NCBI GenBank assembly: GCA_037441225.1
Contig: JBBISU010000056.1
Location: 1-20,232, forward strand
Direction: 5' to 3'
Origin: JBBFMJ01 sp037441225
Lineage (GTDB): Bacteria; Acidobacteriota; Thermoanaerobaculia; UBA2201
Length of the DNA: 20,232 nucleotides
How positions within the stretch are numbered: the first letter of the stretch is position 1; each line of letters starts with the position of its first letter. Shown here one piece after another: positions 8,413-17,057 of this stretch. The translations under genes and the position numbers were made by a program. Under the pieces are notes generated by a model. That model was not told where the DNA came from and searched no databases. It was given only the letters and a program-made list of their open reading frames with translations.

Positions 8413-8498
8413 GCAACATACAAATAATAAAAGGAGTTGAGGAGTTGATAGGTTTCTAGAATTGCTTAGATGGAGGAAATATTAAAAAAGAGATTTTT

Positions 8499-8519
8499 GA
8501 GGGCGGCTATGCCCGCCTC
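8499..8519. repeat. REP-like imperfect hairpin
   Basis: GAGGGCGG and CCGCCTC arms around CTATGC, with one bulge. GC-rich island in AT-rich DNA; same class as its neighbours by size and composition only. Confidence 0.5.
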
Positions 8520-8601
8520 GCATATTTTTTTTAAGTGATTATAATTTTAAAGCGGACAACGGGAAACGGATAAGGAAAACGGACTTCTACTCTGCTGTTT
8601 C

Positions 8602-8622
8602 GGGCGGGGACAAGCCCCGCCC
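8602..8622. repeat. REP-like perfect hairpin
   Basis: GGGCGGGG-ACAAG-CCCCGCCC is a perfect 8-bp stem with a 5-nt loop. It is flanked by ACGGATAA-type words on both sides, echoing the B-then-hairpin order seen at 67-129. Confidence 0.8.
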
Positions 8623-8744
8623 CTACAAATTGCAACAATAATTCAAATGAAACACGGACGACGGATAACAGAAACGGACAACGGCCTGCTGCTCCACAGC
8701 TCTGCTTTTATATCATTTTCAACTGCATTTTTTAGCTAAAAATT

Positions 8745-11252
8745 TTATATTTGAATTTTTAATTTTGAAAATTTTTCAGGATAAGTCTTTATAATTTTTT
8801 TAATTATTGAGAAATAAATAGCAATTCCATTGTCCATTGGAGAAATTTTTTCCATTCCATAATAAAAAATCTTTGCCTTTTCCCAGTCACCTTTTGTACA
8901 AGCACCAGCAAATTGGAGATGCAAAGGACCAGTTATATAATTTTTAATAAATTTTTCATAGTTTTCGGGATCTGGTTTACCTTCGCAAATTTTTGATAAA
9001 AAATAAAGGGCAGCATTGTCTTCTTGTTCTATGTCATTTAAACTTTCCTTAAAAATTTTTACTGCCCCTTTTATATCTTTCCTTAAAAGCATCATTAGTC
9101 CTTTTTGATAAACTTTATACCTGTACCATATGCCTTCCTTTGAAAAATCTTCAGAAGCCAAATAATAATTAGCCCCTTCCCAATCTTCATTTAAGATTAA
9201 AGCAAAGGTGGGATATAAATTTACTTCTGCTGTTCTGAAACCTTTTACTAAAGCATTTTCTTCCCATAATTTTATTGCCCTCTCATAATTTCCAGAAAGG
9301 TAATTTAAAAGGGCTGCTTTTGTGTTTAATTCAATGCCATATTTTTCGTATTTTTTTCCATAATCAAGACAAATTTTTGTAGAAAGTTGAACATTGCCTT
9401 TTAAAAATTCTAAATCAGATAGAAATTCAGCAAAGACAACCGTCCATCCATAAAGTTCAAAAATTTCAGAGATCTTTATAGATTCTTTTATTAGTTCCTC
9501 TGCTTTCTCCAAGTTTCTATTTTCAAGGTAAGTTTTAATTTTTGCATAATCAGAAATAAATTTTACTGTAATATCTCTCGTACCTTCTTTTTGCCCTAAG
9601 AGTTGACCATTTGGCTCTAATATTAAATCTTCTCCTAAAACTGAAATTTTAAGTTTTCCATTTTCAATTTTATGTTTGGTTAGTAAATCAGAATGACAAA
9701 AGCCTAAAAAATAATATGAAATAATTGGTGCAACAGTAGATTCCTGTTCAAAGCTCAAAAAAATATCTTTTTCTTTTTTGGATACTGCTAAAAAAATTTG
9801 ATGGAGAGCTAAATTGTTAAATCCAATTAATATTAACTTATCCTCCCATTCAATTAAATATTCAATATGTCCTGGATTTGAAATGATAAAGGAATCTGTT
9901 TCTTTATCATTTAGAAAACTTATTATGCAGGGATAAAAACGGTGAATTGTATTTGCAAGGTAACCCTTTTTTTCAGTCCCATTATTTTTTATAATTTTGT
10001 AAGGCATAAAATTTGTGCTATAATTTAAGGAAAATTTTTGAAAATAAGAAAAATGCATCTCTTTTGCACTTAAATTCTCTTTTATCGATCCTTTTTTATT
10101 TAAAATTTCAGCAATTTTTATTTTTTTTGTATTATCTTTTGAAAAATTTTCTGGTTTTATATAATAGCCAATAGCAATTTCATCCTTTCCAATTATTTTT
10201 GCTTCTGAAATTTCTTTATCCATTTCTTTTTCAAATAATAATTTGCTTTTGCCATAAACCTTTAATTTATTTCCTTTAAACTCTAAAGATATAGGACTTT
10301 GAAGCAAGATTTTAGGAATTAAGAAAAAATAAATAAAAACAATTAAAAGTATTGAAAATATTGATAAATTTATTAAATTTTTTTGCTTCGGAAGGAGGGG
10401 CAGTTTTTTATCCTCTAAGTATCTTTGTATTTCTTCATAACCCCACCTGCTTTTTGAATCCTTTAATGTTAGCCCTCTTAAAAGTTTGTTAAATTTCTTA
10501 GAACCTTCAATTGAAGGGACTTCTTGTGAAAGATGGTTTTTTATAATTTCTCCAATTGTTCCAGAAAAAGGAACATCCCCTGTGAGCATCTCATAAAGGG
10601 TAATACCAAGGGAATAATAATCTGACTTTTCAGTAAGTTCTTCCCCTGTCAACTGCTCAGGAGACATATAGGTAGGGGTTCCAATTGTTTGATTTGTTTT
10701 TGTTAATCTTTCATATTCCTCTTTTAAATGGATTATTCCAAAATCACCTAATTTCATTTCGCCATTTTTTGTAATAAAAATATTTGCTGGCTTTATATCC
10801 CTATGGATTATTCCGTTTTTATGTAAAAAATCAATTATATCAGTTAGTTTTAAAAGAATATCTTTTATTTCTTCTTCTTTTAATTTTCCTTCCCTTCTCA
10901 ACTTTCTTTCAAGTGTTTCGCCATCTATGTATTCCATTATTATAATTAAGTAATCCTTATCCTCATTTATATCATAATATTTTAAAAGATTTTTATGGGA
11001 TAAATTTCTTGCAACCCTTACTTCCCTTAACAATCTTTCCTTTCCCTGTTCATCCAAGCCATCTTTTGGTATCAATTTAATTGCCACATATTCCTTTAAA
11101 ACATTGTCATATGCTTTATAAACTCTCCCAGACCCACCCTCTCCTAAGAATTTCAAATTATTAAACCTTGAAGAGGAAAAAAAACTCTGCCTCTTTGAAA
11201 ATTCATCTAAAGGAATTTTTAATGTCTTATCCTTTTCATTTTCATCTTGCAT
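8745..11252 (-). CDS. Transmembrane Ser/Thr protein kinase with TPR-like sensor region
   Basis: Hanks-type kinase (about 30-280) with every core element: GEGGSGRV at 37-44, VAIK Lys59, HRDIKPAN with Asp152 as catalytic base, DFG at 170-172, activation segment TIGTPTYMSPEQ, and DYYSLGITLYEM. One transmembrane helix at about 294-314 puts the C-terminal 520 residues outside the cytoplasm. That part begins with beta-rich sequence (about 318-560) and ends in repeated amphipathic helices resembling TPRs (about 575-825), with no PASTA repeats. It is therefore a PknB-type cytoplasmic kinase joined to an unusual extracytoplasmic region. It follows the secreted 709-residue protein by nine bases, so the two are probably co-expressed and may interact. 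The ATG at 11252 has no Shine-Dalgarno, but TGATATAAT ends eight bases before it, overlapping the upstream stop. Substrates are unknown; no cognate phosphatase is in the window. Confidence 0.93.
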   Translation of the reverse strand: MQDENEKDKTLKIPLDEFSKRQSFFSSSRFNNLKFLGEGGSGRVYKAYDNVLKEYVAIKLIPKDGLDEQGKERLLREVRVARNLSHKNLLKYYDINEDKDYLIIIMEYIDGETLERKLRREGKLKEEEIKDILLKLTDIIDFLHKNGIIHRDIKPANIFITKNGEMKLGDFGIIHLKEEYERLTKTNQTIGTPTYMSPEQLTGEELTEKSDYYSLGITLYEMLTGDVPFSGTIGEIIKNHLSQEVPSIEGSKKFNKLLRGLTLKDSKSRWGYEEIQRYLEDKKLPLLPKQKNLINLSIFSILLIVFIYFFLIPKILLQSPISLEFKGNKLKVYGKSKLLFEKEMDKEISEAKIIGKDEIAIGYYIKPENFSKDNTKKIKIAEILNKKGSIKENLSAKEMHFSYFQKFSLNYSTNFMPYKIIKNNGTEKKGYLANTIHRFYPCIISFLNDKETDSFIISNPGHIEYLIEWEDKLILIGFNNLALHQIFLAVSKKEKDIFLSFEQESTVAPIISYYFLGFCHSDLLTKHKIENGKLKISVLGEDLILEPNGQLLGQKEGTRDITVKFISDYAKIKTYLENRNLEKAEELIKESIKISEIFELYGWTVVFAEFLSDLEFLKGNVQLSTKICLDYGKKYEKYGIELNTKAALLNYLSGNYERAIKLWEENALVKGFRTAEVNLYPTFALILNEDWEGANYYLASEDFSKEGIWYRYKVYQKGLMMLLRKDIKGAVKIFKESLNDIEQEDNAALYFLSKICEGKPDPENYEKFIKNYITGPLHLQFAGACTKGDWEKAKIFYYGMEKISPMDNGIAIYFSIIKKIIKTYPEKFSKLKIQI

Positions 11253-11261
11253 AGATATAAA

Positions 11262-13391
11262 TTATATCACAACTAAATTTTCGCCTTCTTTTAATTCAAT
11301 TCTTTCTTTCCAGATTGTGCTATCTTCAAACAAAATCTCAATTTCAACTGGTGATATTAAATTCTTATAAATTTTTTCTTCCCCAAATAAAATTTTTTCT
11401 TTTATAATGCCATTTTTGAATCTTAAAATTAGTTCATAGGGCTTATTTTTATCCTCAAGATTTTCAATTTTTATTTTTAAAGAATTTCCTACTTTTAAGT
11501 TTATTTCAAAAGAAAATAAATTTTTATAAATTTCAAGTTCCTCCTTTTCAAGTAAAATAAAACCCTTTTCTGATTCAGCATATAAAAAATCATAATAAAA
11601 ATTTTCAGAAGGAAAATCTATAATGCAAAGTCCATTTTCATTTGTGCTTTTACTTAAAAACAAGGAATTTTCCTCTGTCAAGGGAACAATGTTAATTATA
11701 ACACTTGCATAAGCAGGCGTCTCATCAGGGTTTTTAATTAAAATTTTTATCTGCTTTTCTTCTTCTTCCTTTTCTTTTAATTCTAAATTGATTGTCCCAT
11801 AATCATAATCTTTCCCTGAATAAATTGTAAAAGGTGAAGAAGTAAAGGGCTTAAATTTTTTTCCTAATATTTTAAATGTATATGTTCCTTCTTCTAACTC
11901 ACATTCGTAATCCAGTATATCCTTGGTAATCTTAATTTGAGCTTGCCTAGCGGTTATTTTTTCATCTTCTTTAAAAATCTTCAATTCTTTAAAAATATAA
12001 TTCATCAAAGAATAATCAAAATCTTTTGAAAGATATATTTTTGCTTTAAAAGTTCCAAGACCTTTTAATATTATTATATCTGACAAATTTTCTGAAATTT
12101 TTTCTCTATGGATTGAATATCCTATCTTTGAAAAAGTGACATAGTTTTCTACGCCTTCTTTTATTTCAATTTTAAACTTTCCTTCAAAATCTGTCTTCCC
12201 TATTTCTTTTCCTTCATAATATATTGAGACATCTGGAATTGGCTCATTTAATTCTGATAAGACCTTTCCTTCCCATATTTTAAAATCTGGCATTTCAAGT
12301 TCTATAAATTTTTTTTCGCCTTCCTTTAAATATACTTTTTCTTCAAAATAAGTTCCCTTATAACCTGGGCTTATTCGAACTGAAATCTCAGGGATACCAA
12401 TCATAGCCATTGTTTCTTTTTCAGATTTATAATCAAGATATTTTCCTTCTAAAAAGGTATATTCAGGGCTATCCTTTATTATATAATCACCACTTTTTAA
12501 GTTATTAAAAGCAAAGTAGCCCTTTTCATCTGTCTTTGTTTCCTTCAATGGTATTGTTTCATCATTATAGTAAATTGAAAGGGGATATTCCTTTACAGGA
12601 TTTCCTTTTTTATCCTTTATAAGTCCTTCAATTTTCCCTAATCTATTTAAATTTATAAAAAATTTTTTCCCAATTTCAATTGACTTAAAAACCTTTGAAA
12701 AAACCCCCCCACCTTCACAAAAAACATCAAATTTGATATTTGCCTTTGAAGGAAAAGTATAATAAAAATTTGAGCCCTCTTTATAATTAAAATTTTTTAA
12801 ATCTTCACATCTCTTTCCATAATTTGAAACCTCATAAGTTATCCTGCTTTTACAAAAATCAAACCTTTCGCCCTTTTGATCACTTACGAAAATCTCACTT
12901 TTAAAAGAAGGATAAAAAATCAATTCATTTTCTTTAAAATCAGCAATTTTAGGATAAAAGTATTTCCCTTCTAATTCTTCAATTTTATAATTTCCTTCTT
13001 TTAAATAAATTTCCTTTAAATCCTTTAGCAAAAGGAAGTAATAATTTTTATCAAAAGGAAAATCTTTAATCTCTTTTTCAGGCGTAACTTTGAAAAATCC
13101 TTCTACTTCACTTAAATCTTCACATTCTTTAAAACTTAGGGTAAATTTAATCAAATTCTTTTCTTCAAAAAAGATTTCCTTTTTATTACCCTTAAATTTA
13201 TAAACAATTGGTGGTTTTCCATTTGGATAATAAATTAAAAAACCTTCTTTTATATGAATGTCCTCTATTTTTGGAATATTTGGATGATCATACTCTTTTA
13301 AAAATTCCTTTTCCTTTGAAAGCAAAGTTAATTTAAGGTATTCCTCAGAAAACAAAAAAGTAGAAAAAAGAAAAAATAATATTCCTTTCAT
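11262..13391 (-). CDS. Secreted protein with carboxypeptidase-regulatory-like domains
   Basis: Function unknown. It begins with a clear Sec signal peptide, MKGILFFLFSTFLFSEE, which resembles that of the SpoIID-domain protein. At least two carboxypeptidase-regulatory-like beta-sandwich modules are visible: about 252-306 (GKIEGLIKDKKGNPV, later DEKGYFAF and SGDYIIK) and about 372-440 (WEGKVLSELNEPIPDVSIYY, then DFEGKFKI). The remainder is Lys/Glu-rich with alternating hydrophobics, suggesting more Ig-like beta domains. No catalytic motif, lipobox, anchor or second membrane helix was found. It is first in an operon with the downstream kinase (nine-base gap). Such modules usually bind or space domains, so it may be a periplasmic or surface ligand-binding partner for the kinase's external region; that is inference from adjacency. 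TATAAT lies six bases before the ATG, with no Shine-Dalgarno. Confidence 0.85.
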   Translation of the reverse strand: MKGILFFLFSTFLFSEEYLKLTLLSKEKEFLKEYDHPNIPKIEDIHIKEGFLIYYPNGKPPIVYKFKGNKKEIFFEEKNLIKFTLSFKECEDLSEVEGFFKVTPEKEIKDFPFDKNYYFLLLKDLKEIYLKEGNYKIEELEGKYFYPKIADFKENELIFYPSFKSEIFVSDQKGERFDFCKSRITYEVSNYGKRCEDLKNFNYKEGSNFYYTFPSKANIKFDVFCEGGGVFSKVFKSIEIGKKFFINLNRLGKIEGLIKDKKGNPVKEYPLSIYYNDETIPLKETKTDEKGYFAFNNLKSGDYIIKDSPEYTFLEGKYLDYKSEKETMAMIGIPEISVRISPGYKGTYFEEKVYLKEGEKKFIELEMPDFKIWEGKVLSELNEPIPDVSIYYEGKEIGKTDFEGKFKIEIKEGVENYVTFSKIGYSIHREKISENLSDIIILKGLGTFKAKIYLSKDFDYSLMNYIFKELKIFKEDEKITARQAQIKITKDILDYECELEEGTYTFKILGKKFKPFTSSPFTIYSGKDYDYGTINLELKEKEEEEKQIKILIKNPDETPAYASVIINIVPLTEENSLFLSKSTNENGLCIIDFPSENFYYDFLYAESEKGFILLEKEELEIYKNLFSFEINLKVGNSLKIKIENLEDKNKPYELILRFKNGIIKEKILFGEEKIYKNLISPVEIEILFEDSTIWKERIELKEGENLVVI

Positions 13392-13397
13392 AAATTT

Positions 13398-13406
13398 ATT
13401 ATAACA
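13398..13406 (-). promoter_or_regulatory. Extended -10 promoter of the secreted protein/kinase operon
   Basis: TGTTATAAT on the minus strand, a perfect extended -10, ends six bases before the ATG at 13391. There is no room for a Shine-Dalgarno, so the mRNA should be leaderless or nearly so. Confidence 0.55.
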
Positions 13407-13413
13407 GATATTA

Positions 13414-13422
13414 TGTTAAAAT
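13414..13422 (+). promoter_or_regulatory. Extended -10 promoter of the MFS gene
   Basis: TGTTAAAAT ends five bases before the ATG at 13428. It is the mirror of the divergent promoter at 13398-13406. The -35 region of each promoter would overlie the other's -10 or start codon. Confidence 0.5.
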
Positions 13423-13427
13423 AAAAT

Positions 13428-14678
13428 ATGTTTTTTAAAAGGTTCCCTCTTAATTTTTGGCTTGTAATTATGATGGAATTTTTTGAAAGGGGTGCTTTTT
13501 ATGGGCTTATGTCTGTCTTATCTGTTTATCTTGCTTTGCCAAAAATTGAAGGGGGCTTGGGCTTCTCAAAGGTCTCAATTGGCATTATAAAATCAACAAT
13601 CCAGCCAATTTTATATGCACTTCCAATTTTATCAGGTGCTCTTTCTGAAAGATATGGCTATAAGCCTTTTTTAGTTTTTTCCTTTTTCTTTTTATCCTTG
13701 GGTTATTTTCTTTCTGGCATAGTTGAAAGTTATAAATTAATCTTTTTAACTTTAATTATTATGGCAATTGGTGCTGGTTTTTTTAAGCCCTTGATTGTTG
13801 CCACAATTTCAAGGACTACAAAAGAAAAAGATTCTTCCTTTGCTTTTGGAATTTATTATTGGTCTATAAATTTAGGTGCTACAATTTTTCCCTTTCTTGT
13901 GGGCTATTTAAAAATTTTATCTTGGAAATATGTATTTTACTTGTCCTCCCTTTTAACTTTTTTAATGCTTTTCCCTTCCATTTTTTTATATAAGGAACCA
14001 GAAAAAGAAAAAAATTTAAAACCCTTAAAAGTTGTTTTAAAAGAAATAATTCTTGTTTTAAAAGATTTCCGTTTTATTGGCTTAATAATAATTTATTCAA
14101 TTGGCTTTTGGGTTTTATATTTTCAAATGTATGATTCTGTTTTATGGTATTTTAAGGACTATATAAATATGGAACCAATAAATAACTTTATAAATAAAAT
14201 ATTTAATATAAATTTTCAATTCAATGAAGCCCACATAACAGTTTTAAATGCTTTCACTATAATACTTCTTCAAATATTTGTTTCAAAGATTACAAATGAA
14301 TTTAAACCACTTCCAACAATGATTTCTGGAATTTTTATTGCAATTTTTGGAATGTTTTTATTTGGCTTTTTCCAATCCCCTTATACCTTTGTTTTAGGAA
14401 TATTTATTTTTTCAATTGGTGAAATGGTTGCCCATCCAAAGTTTATATCTTATATAAGTATAATTTCTCCAAAAGATAAAAAGGCATTGTATATGGGGTA
14501 TATATTTTTATATGGCGTAATTGGTAGTGGAATTGGCGGAATACTTGCGGGCTTTTCTTATCATTTTTTTGTGGAAAAATTAAATTCCCCTAAAATTTTG
14601 TGGCTCTTCTTTTGTTCAATTGGTTTTATTTCTATAATTGGGCTTTTAATTTTTAATCATTTCTTAAATAAAAAATAA
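13428..14678 (+). CDS. MFS transporter, POT (peptide) family-like
   Basis: Integral inner-membrane carrier of about 12 hydrophobic helices in 416 residues. The N-terminal helix carries EFFERGAFYG (17-26), which fits the ExxER proton-coupling motif of proton-dependent oligopeptide transporters. GAGFFKP (about 119-125) and IYYWSINLGATIFPFLVGYL (about 143-162) also resemble POT segments. Di- or tripeptides are therefore the likeliest substrate. The protein is shorter than most bacterial POTs (about 450-500 residues), so a diverged MFS branch with another substrate is possible. A cytoplasmic basic loop near 190-210 separates the two six-helix halves. Its stop shares one base with the next ATG (TAATG), so the permease downstream is probably translationally coupled. 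No Shine-Dalgarno precedes it; TGTTAAAAT lies five bases upstream. Confidence 0.85.
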   Translation: MFFKRFPLNFWLVIMMEFFERGAFYGLMSVLSVYLALPKIEGGLGFSKVSIGIIKSTIQPILYALPILSGALSERYGYKPFLVFSFFFLSLGYFLSGIVESYKLIFLTLIIMAIGAGFFKPLIVATISRTTKEKDSSFAFGIYYWSINLGATIFPFLVGYLKILSWKYVFYLSSLLTFLMLFPSIFLYKEPEKEKNLKPLKVVLKEIILVLKDFRFIGLIIIYSIGFWVLYFQMYDSVLWYFKDYINMEPINNFINKIFNINFQFNEAHITVLNAFTIILLQIFVSKITNEFKPLPTMISGIFIAIFGMFLFGFFQSPYTFVLGIFIFSIGEMVAHPKFISYISIISPKDKKALYMGYIFLYGVIGSGIGGILAGFSYHFFVEKLNSPKILWLFFCSIGFISIIGLLIFNHFLNKK

Positions 14679-15520
14679 TGGCATTTCTTTTAATGATTTT
14701 AACAACTTTTTTATTTTCTTCAATGGCTGCCTTAATTAAAGGATTGGAAGGTGAAATACCCCCAACGGAAATTGTTTTTTTAAGATCCCTTTTTTCTTTG
14801 CCTTTTTTATATATATTAAATAAATATTTCCACCAGCCCTTTTTTTCTAAAGATAGGTTTAACATAATGATAAGGTCTCTTTCTGGTTTTATTGCAATGA
14901 TATTTTATTTTAAAGCCCTTCATTTACTCCCCCTTGCCCTTGCTTCTTTCTTATATAATTCCCAGCCAATCTTTGTTGCAATTTTTTCTCCCTTTTTTTT
15001 AAATGAAAATATAAAGAAAAAGACAATATTATCAGTTTCTTTTGGAATTTTAGGTATCTTTTTAATATTAAAACCAGGTTTTGAATTTAATAAAGCATCA
15101 ATTTATATGTTAATTTCTGCTTCTACTGCTGCCATTGCCCATATTTTCATAAGAAAAACTGGCTTTGAAGAAAATCCATTGACTATTGTATTTGACTTTA
15201 CATTTATTTTGACAATTTGTTCTGGAATTATAACAATACCTTTCTTTATTTTTCCATCAAAAGAAAGGATATTGCCATTGATTTTAATTAGCTTATTTGC
15301 TGCATTAGGTCAGATTTCAATGACTGCTGCCTATACACTTGAAGAAGCACAAAAAATTGCACCAATTGGTTATTTTGGTGTTATTTTTGCAACAATTTAT
15401 GGTTTTTTATTTTGGAAAGAAATACCTGATATTTTAAGTTTTTTAGGTGGATTTTTAATTGTGATTGGCGGAATGATATTATTTGGTAGAAAAATTTTGA
15501 GTTTCTTTTTTGGCAGCTAA
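14678..15520 (+). CDS. EamA/DMT-family permease
   Basis: Inner-membrane permease of 280 residues with about ten hydrophobic helices, the normal size for the drug/metabolite transporter superfamily. Two EamA repeats can be seen, about 3-130 and 137-272. The first has an early Glu-rich loop (KGLEGEIPPTE) then VFLRSLFSLPFLY. The C-terminal half has GQISMTAAYTLEEAQKIAP and ends GGFLIVIGGMILFGRK, both typical. Substrate cannot be told: family members move amino acids, nucleosides, sugars phosphates or drugs. It overlaps the POT-like gene by one base (TAATG), so the two carriers are probably made together, perhaps for import and export of related small molecules. The start is fixed by this overlap. 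No terminator is obvious after the stop. Confidence 0.9.
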   Translation: MAFLLMILTTFLFSSMAALIKGLEGEIPPTEIVFLRSLFSLPFLYILNKYFHQPFFSKDRFNIMIRSLSGFIAMIFYFKALHLLPLALASFLYNSQPIFVAIFSPFFLNENIKKKTILSVSFGILGIFLILKPGFEFNKASIYMLISASTAAIAHIFIRKTGFEENPLTIVFDFTFILTICSGIITIPFFIFPSKERILPLILISLFAALGQISMTAAYTLEEAQKIAPIGYFGVIFATIYGFLFWKEIPDILSFLGGFLIVIGGMILFGRKILSFFFGS

Positions 15521-15543
15521 TTTTAAATTATTTAGGAATCCTA

Positions 15544-15572
15544 TTGACTTATTCAAAAATCCATAGTAAAAT
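15544..15572 (+). promoter_or_regulatory. Sigma-70-type promoter of the octaheme cytochrome
   Basis: TTGACT (15544-15549), 17 bp, TAAAAT (15567-15572). Shine-Dalgarno AAGGAGG (15587-15593) sits four bases before ATG 15598. The strong promoter and ribosome site suggest high expression independent of the permease genes upstream. Confidence 0.7.
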
Positions 15573-15597
15573 ATAAAAAAATATTTAAGGAGGCTTT

Positions 15598-16815
15598 ATG
15601 AAATTTTTAAAGATCTTTTTTCTCTTTTTCTTCCTTTGTTCAATTTCAATTTCAAAGGAACAAAAAAGCCTTTGTATTGATTGCCACTTAAAAGTGACAC
15701 CAGGGATTGTAAGCCAATTCTTTGAAGGAAAAATGTCCCAAGCTGGTATGGATTGTTCTTCCTGCCATGGTTCAAACCACAAAAAAATGGATGATTCAAA
15801 TTTAGCAAAACTTCCAACTCCAAAGATCTGTGCTGAATGCCATAAAAAGCAAGTTGAAGAATTTGAAGCTGGGAAGCATAACTTGGGATGGATTGCTGCA
15901 TCAGCAATGCCTATGTGGGCACATCAGCCGATTTCTGTTGTTGGTGAAGGTTATAAAGGATGTTCAAGTTGCCATAAAATTGGGACAAAAGGGGATTATG
16001 AAAAAGGAATTTATAGATATGGAAATGCACAGTGTGATTCTTGCCACACAAGACATTCTTTTAAAAAGGAGGAAGCAAAAGATCCAAGAGCTTGCCAGAC
16101 CTGCCATATGGGTTTTGACCATCCACAATGGGAGATGTGGTCAACTTCAAAACATGGAACTATTTGGCAGATAGAAGGAAATAAAAGTATGAGAGCCCCC
16201 ACTTGCCAGACCTGTCATATGGAAAATGGAAATCACAATGTTATGACTGCTTGGGGTTTCCTTGCTTTAAGACTTCCAGAGGATGACAATGACTGGTTAA
16301 ATGATAGGATAACAATTCTTCAAGCTTTAGGTGTATTAGATGAAAAAGGCAATCCAACTCAAAGACTTGAAGTTGTAAAAGCAGGAAAAGTTGCACGCCT
16401 CACCAAAGAAGAATTTCAAAAGGAGAGGGATAGGATGATAAATATTTGTTCAAAATGCCATAGCTTATCTTATGCAAAAAAACAACTTGAAGCAGGTGAT
16501 ATGGTGATAAAAGATGTAGATAAAATATTTGCAGAAGCAATAAGAATTGTAAAAAACCTTTACAAGGAGGGGATACTTGAAAAGCCATCTAATTGGGATT
16601 TTGCACCAGATCTTTTGCAATTTTATGAGGCAAAGAGTTCTATTGAACAAGATTTGTACCTTATGTTTCTTGAATACAGGATGAGGGCTTTTCAAGGTGC
16701 CTTTCATATAAACCCCGATTATATGCATTGGTACGGCTGGGCTCCAATGAAAGAAACATTGCAAAAAATCAAAGATGAAGCAAAGAAATTGAAGGAAGAA
16801 AAATCCTCAAAGTAG
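15598..16815 (+). CDS. Octaheme c-type cytochrome, hydroxylamine oxidoreductase (HAO) family
   Basis: Exported redox enzyme of 405 residues. Signal peptide at about 1-20 (MKFLKIFFLFFFLCSISIS). Eight CxxCH haem sites are at 26-30, 53-57, 78-82, 122-126, 146-150, 166-170, 203-207 and 284-288. The number and spacing, including a cluster of seven then one after an 80-residue gap, plus the C-terminal helical part, match octaheme HAO-like proteins. Relatives oxidise hydroxylamine or hydrazine, or reduce nitrite and hydroxylamine. The branch depends on a tyrosine cross-linked to the fourth haem; Tyr375 or Tyr379 in DYMHWYG might occupy that place, but only alignment can settle it. The protein is shorter than nitrifier HAO (over 500), so a reductase role is at least as likely. 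No HaoB, NapC/NrfH quinol partner or cytochrome maturation gene is nearby. It is monocistronic. Confidence 0.93.
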   Translation: MKFLKIFFLFFFLCSISISKEQKSLCIDCHLKVTPGIVSQFFEGKMSQAGMDCSSCHGSNHKKMDDSNLAKLPTPKICAECHKKQVEEFEAGKHNLGWIAASAMPMWAHQPISVVGEGYKGCSSCHKIGTKGDYEKGIYRYGNAQCDSCHTRHSFKKEEAKDPRACQTCHMGFDHPQWEMWSTSKHGTIWQIEGNKSMRAPTCQTCHMENGNHNVMTAWGFLALRLPEDDNDWLNDRITILQALGVLDEKGNPTQRLEVVKAGKVARLTKEEFQKERDRMINICSKCHSLSYAKKQLEAGDMVIKDVDKIFAEAIRIVKNLYKEGILEKPSNWDFAPDLLQFYEAKSSIEQDLYLMFLEYRMRAFQGAFHINPDYMHWYGWAPMKETLQKIKDEAKKLKEEKSSK

Positions 16816-16931
16816 AATATGTTTAGTGCCGCACCAATGGTTAAAGGGACAGGGTATGTAAATAAAATAAACCCTTTTCTATTCACCAATCTTGTTTCCC
16901 CGTACCCCATACCACGTACCCCATAACAATA

Positions 16932-16955
16932 TTGGGAGCCGTCGGTTCAAATAAA
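16932..16955 (+). repeat. 24-bp direct repeat, copy 1
   Basis: Identical to 17087-17110 over 24 bases; key words GGGAGCCG and GGTTCAAAT. It ends exactly at the N run, so assembly probably stopped because of this repeat. Confidence 0.8.
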
Positions 16956-17055
16956 NNNNNNNNNNNNNNNNNNNNNNNNNNNNNNNNNNNNNNNNNNNNN
17001 NNNNNNNNNNNNNNNNNNNNNNNNNNNNNNNNNNNNNNNNNNNNNNNNNNNNNNN
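16956..17055. other. Scaffold gap (100 N)
   Basis: Exactly 100 undetermined bases, the conventional placeholder for a gap of unknown size. Identical 24-mers flank it. Confidence 0.97.
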
Positions 17056-17057
17056 CC

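Larger units (their letters stand above)
7878..8744. other. Gene-free, palindrome-rich repeat region
   Basis: About 870 bp between convergent genes with no supportable coding sequence. It contains two small hairpins (7945-7960, 7984-8005), modules B and A in inverted orientation (8050-8072, 8166-8228), a degenerate REP copy (8120-8143), a possible MITE (8230-8346), REP-like hairpins (8392-8412, 8499-8519, 8602-8622), a tandem GGAGTTGA pair (8433-8448), and ACGGATAAC-type words (8552-8583, 8655-8684). Local GC swings are strong. It looks like a landing zone for small non-coding repeats at a convergent gene junction. Confidence 0.8.

Noticed and set aside
16932..16955. A truncated plus-strand tRNA containing GGTTCAAAT
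   Set aside because: The bases after the T-loop-like word cannot pair with the 5' side, and no acceptor stem follows.
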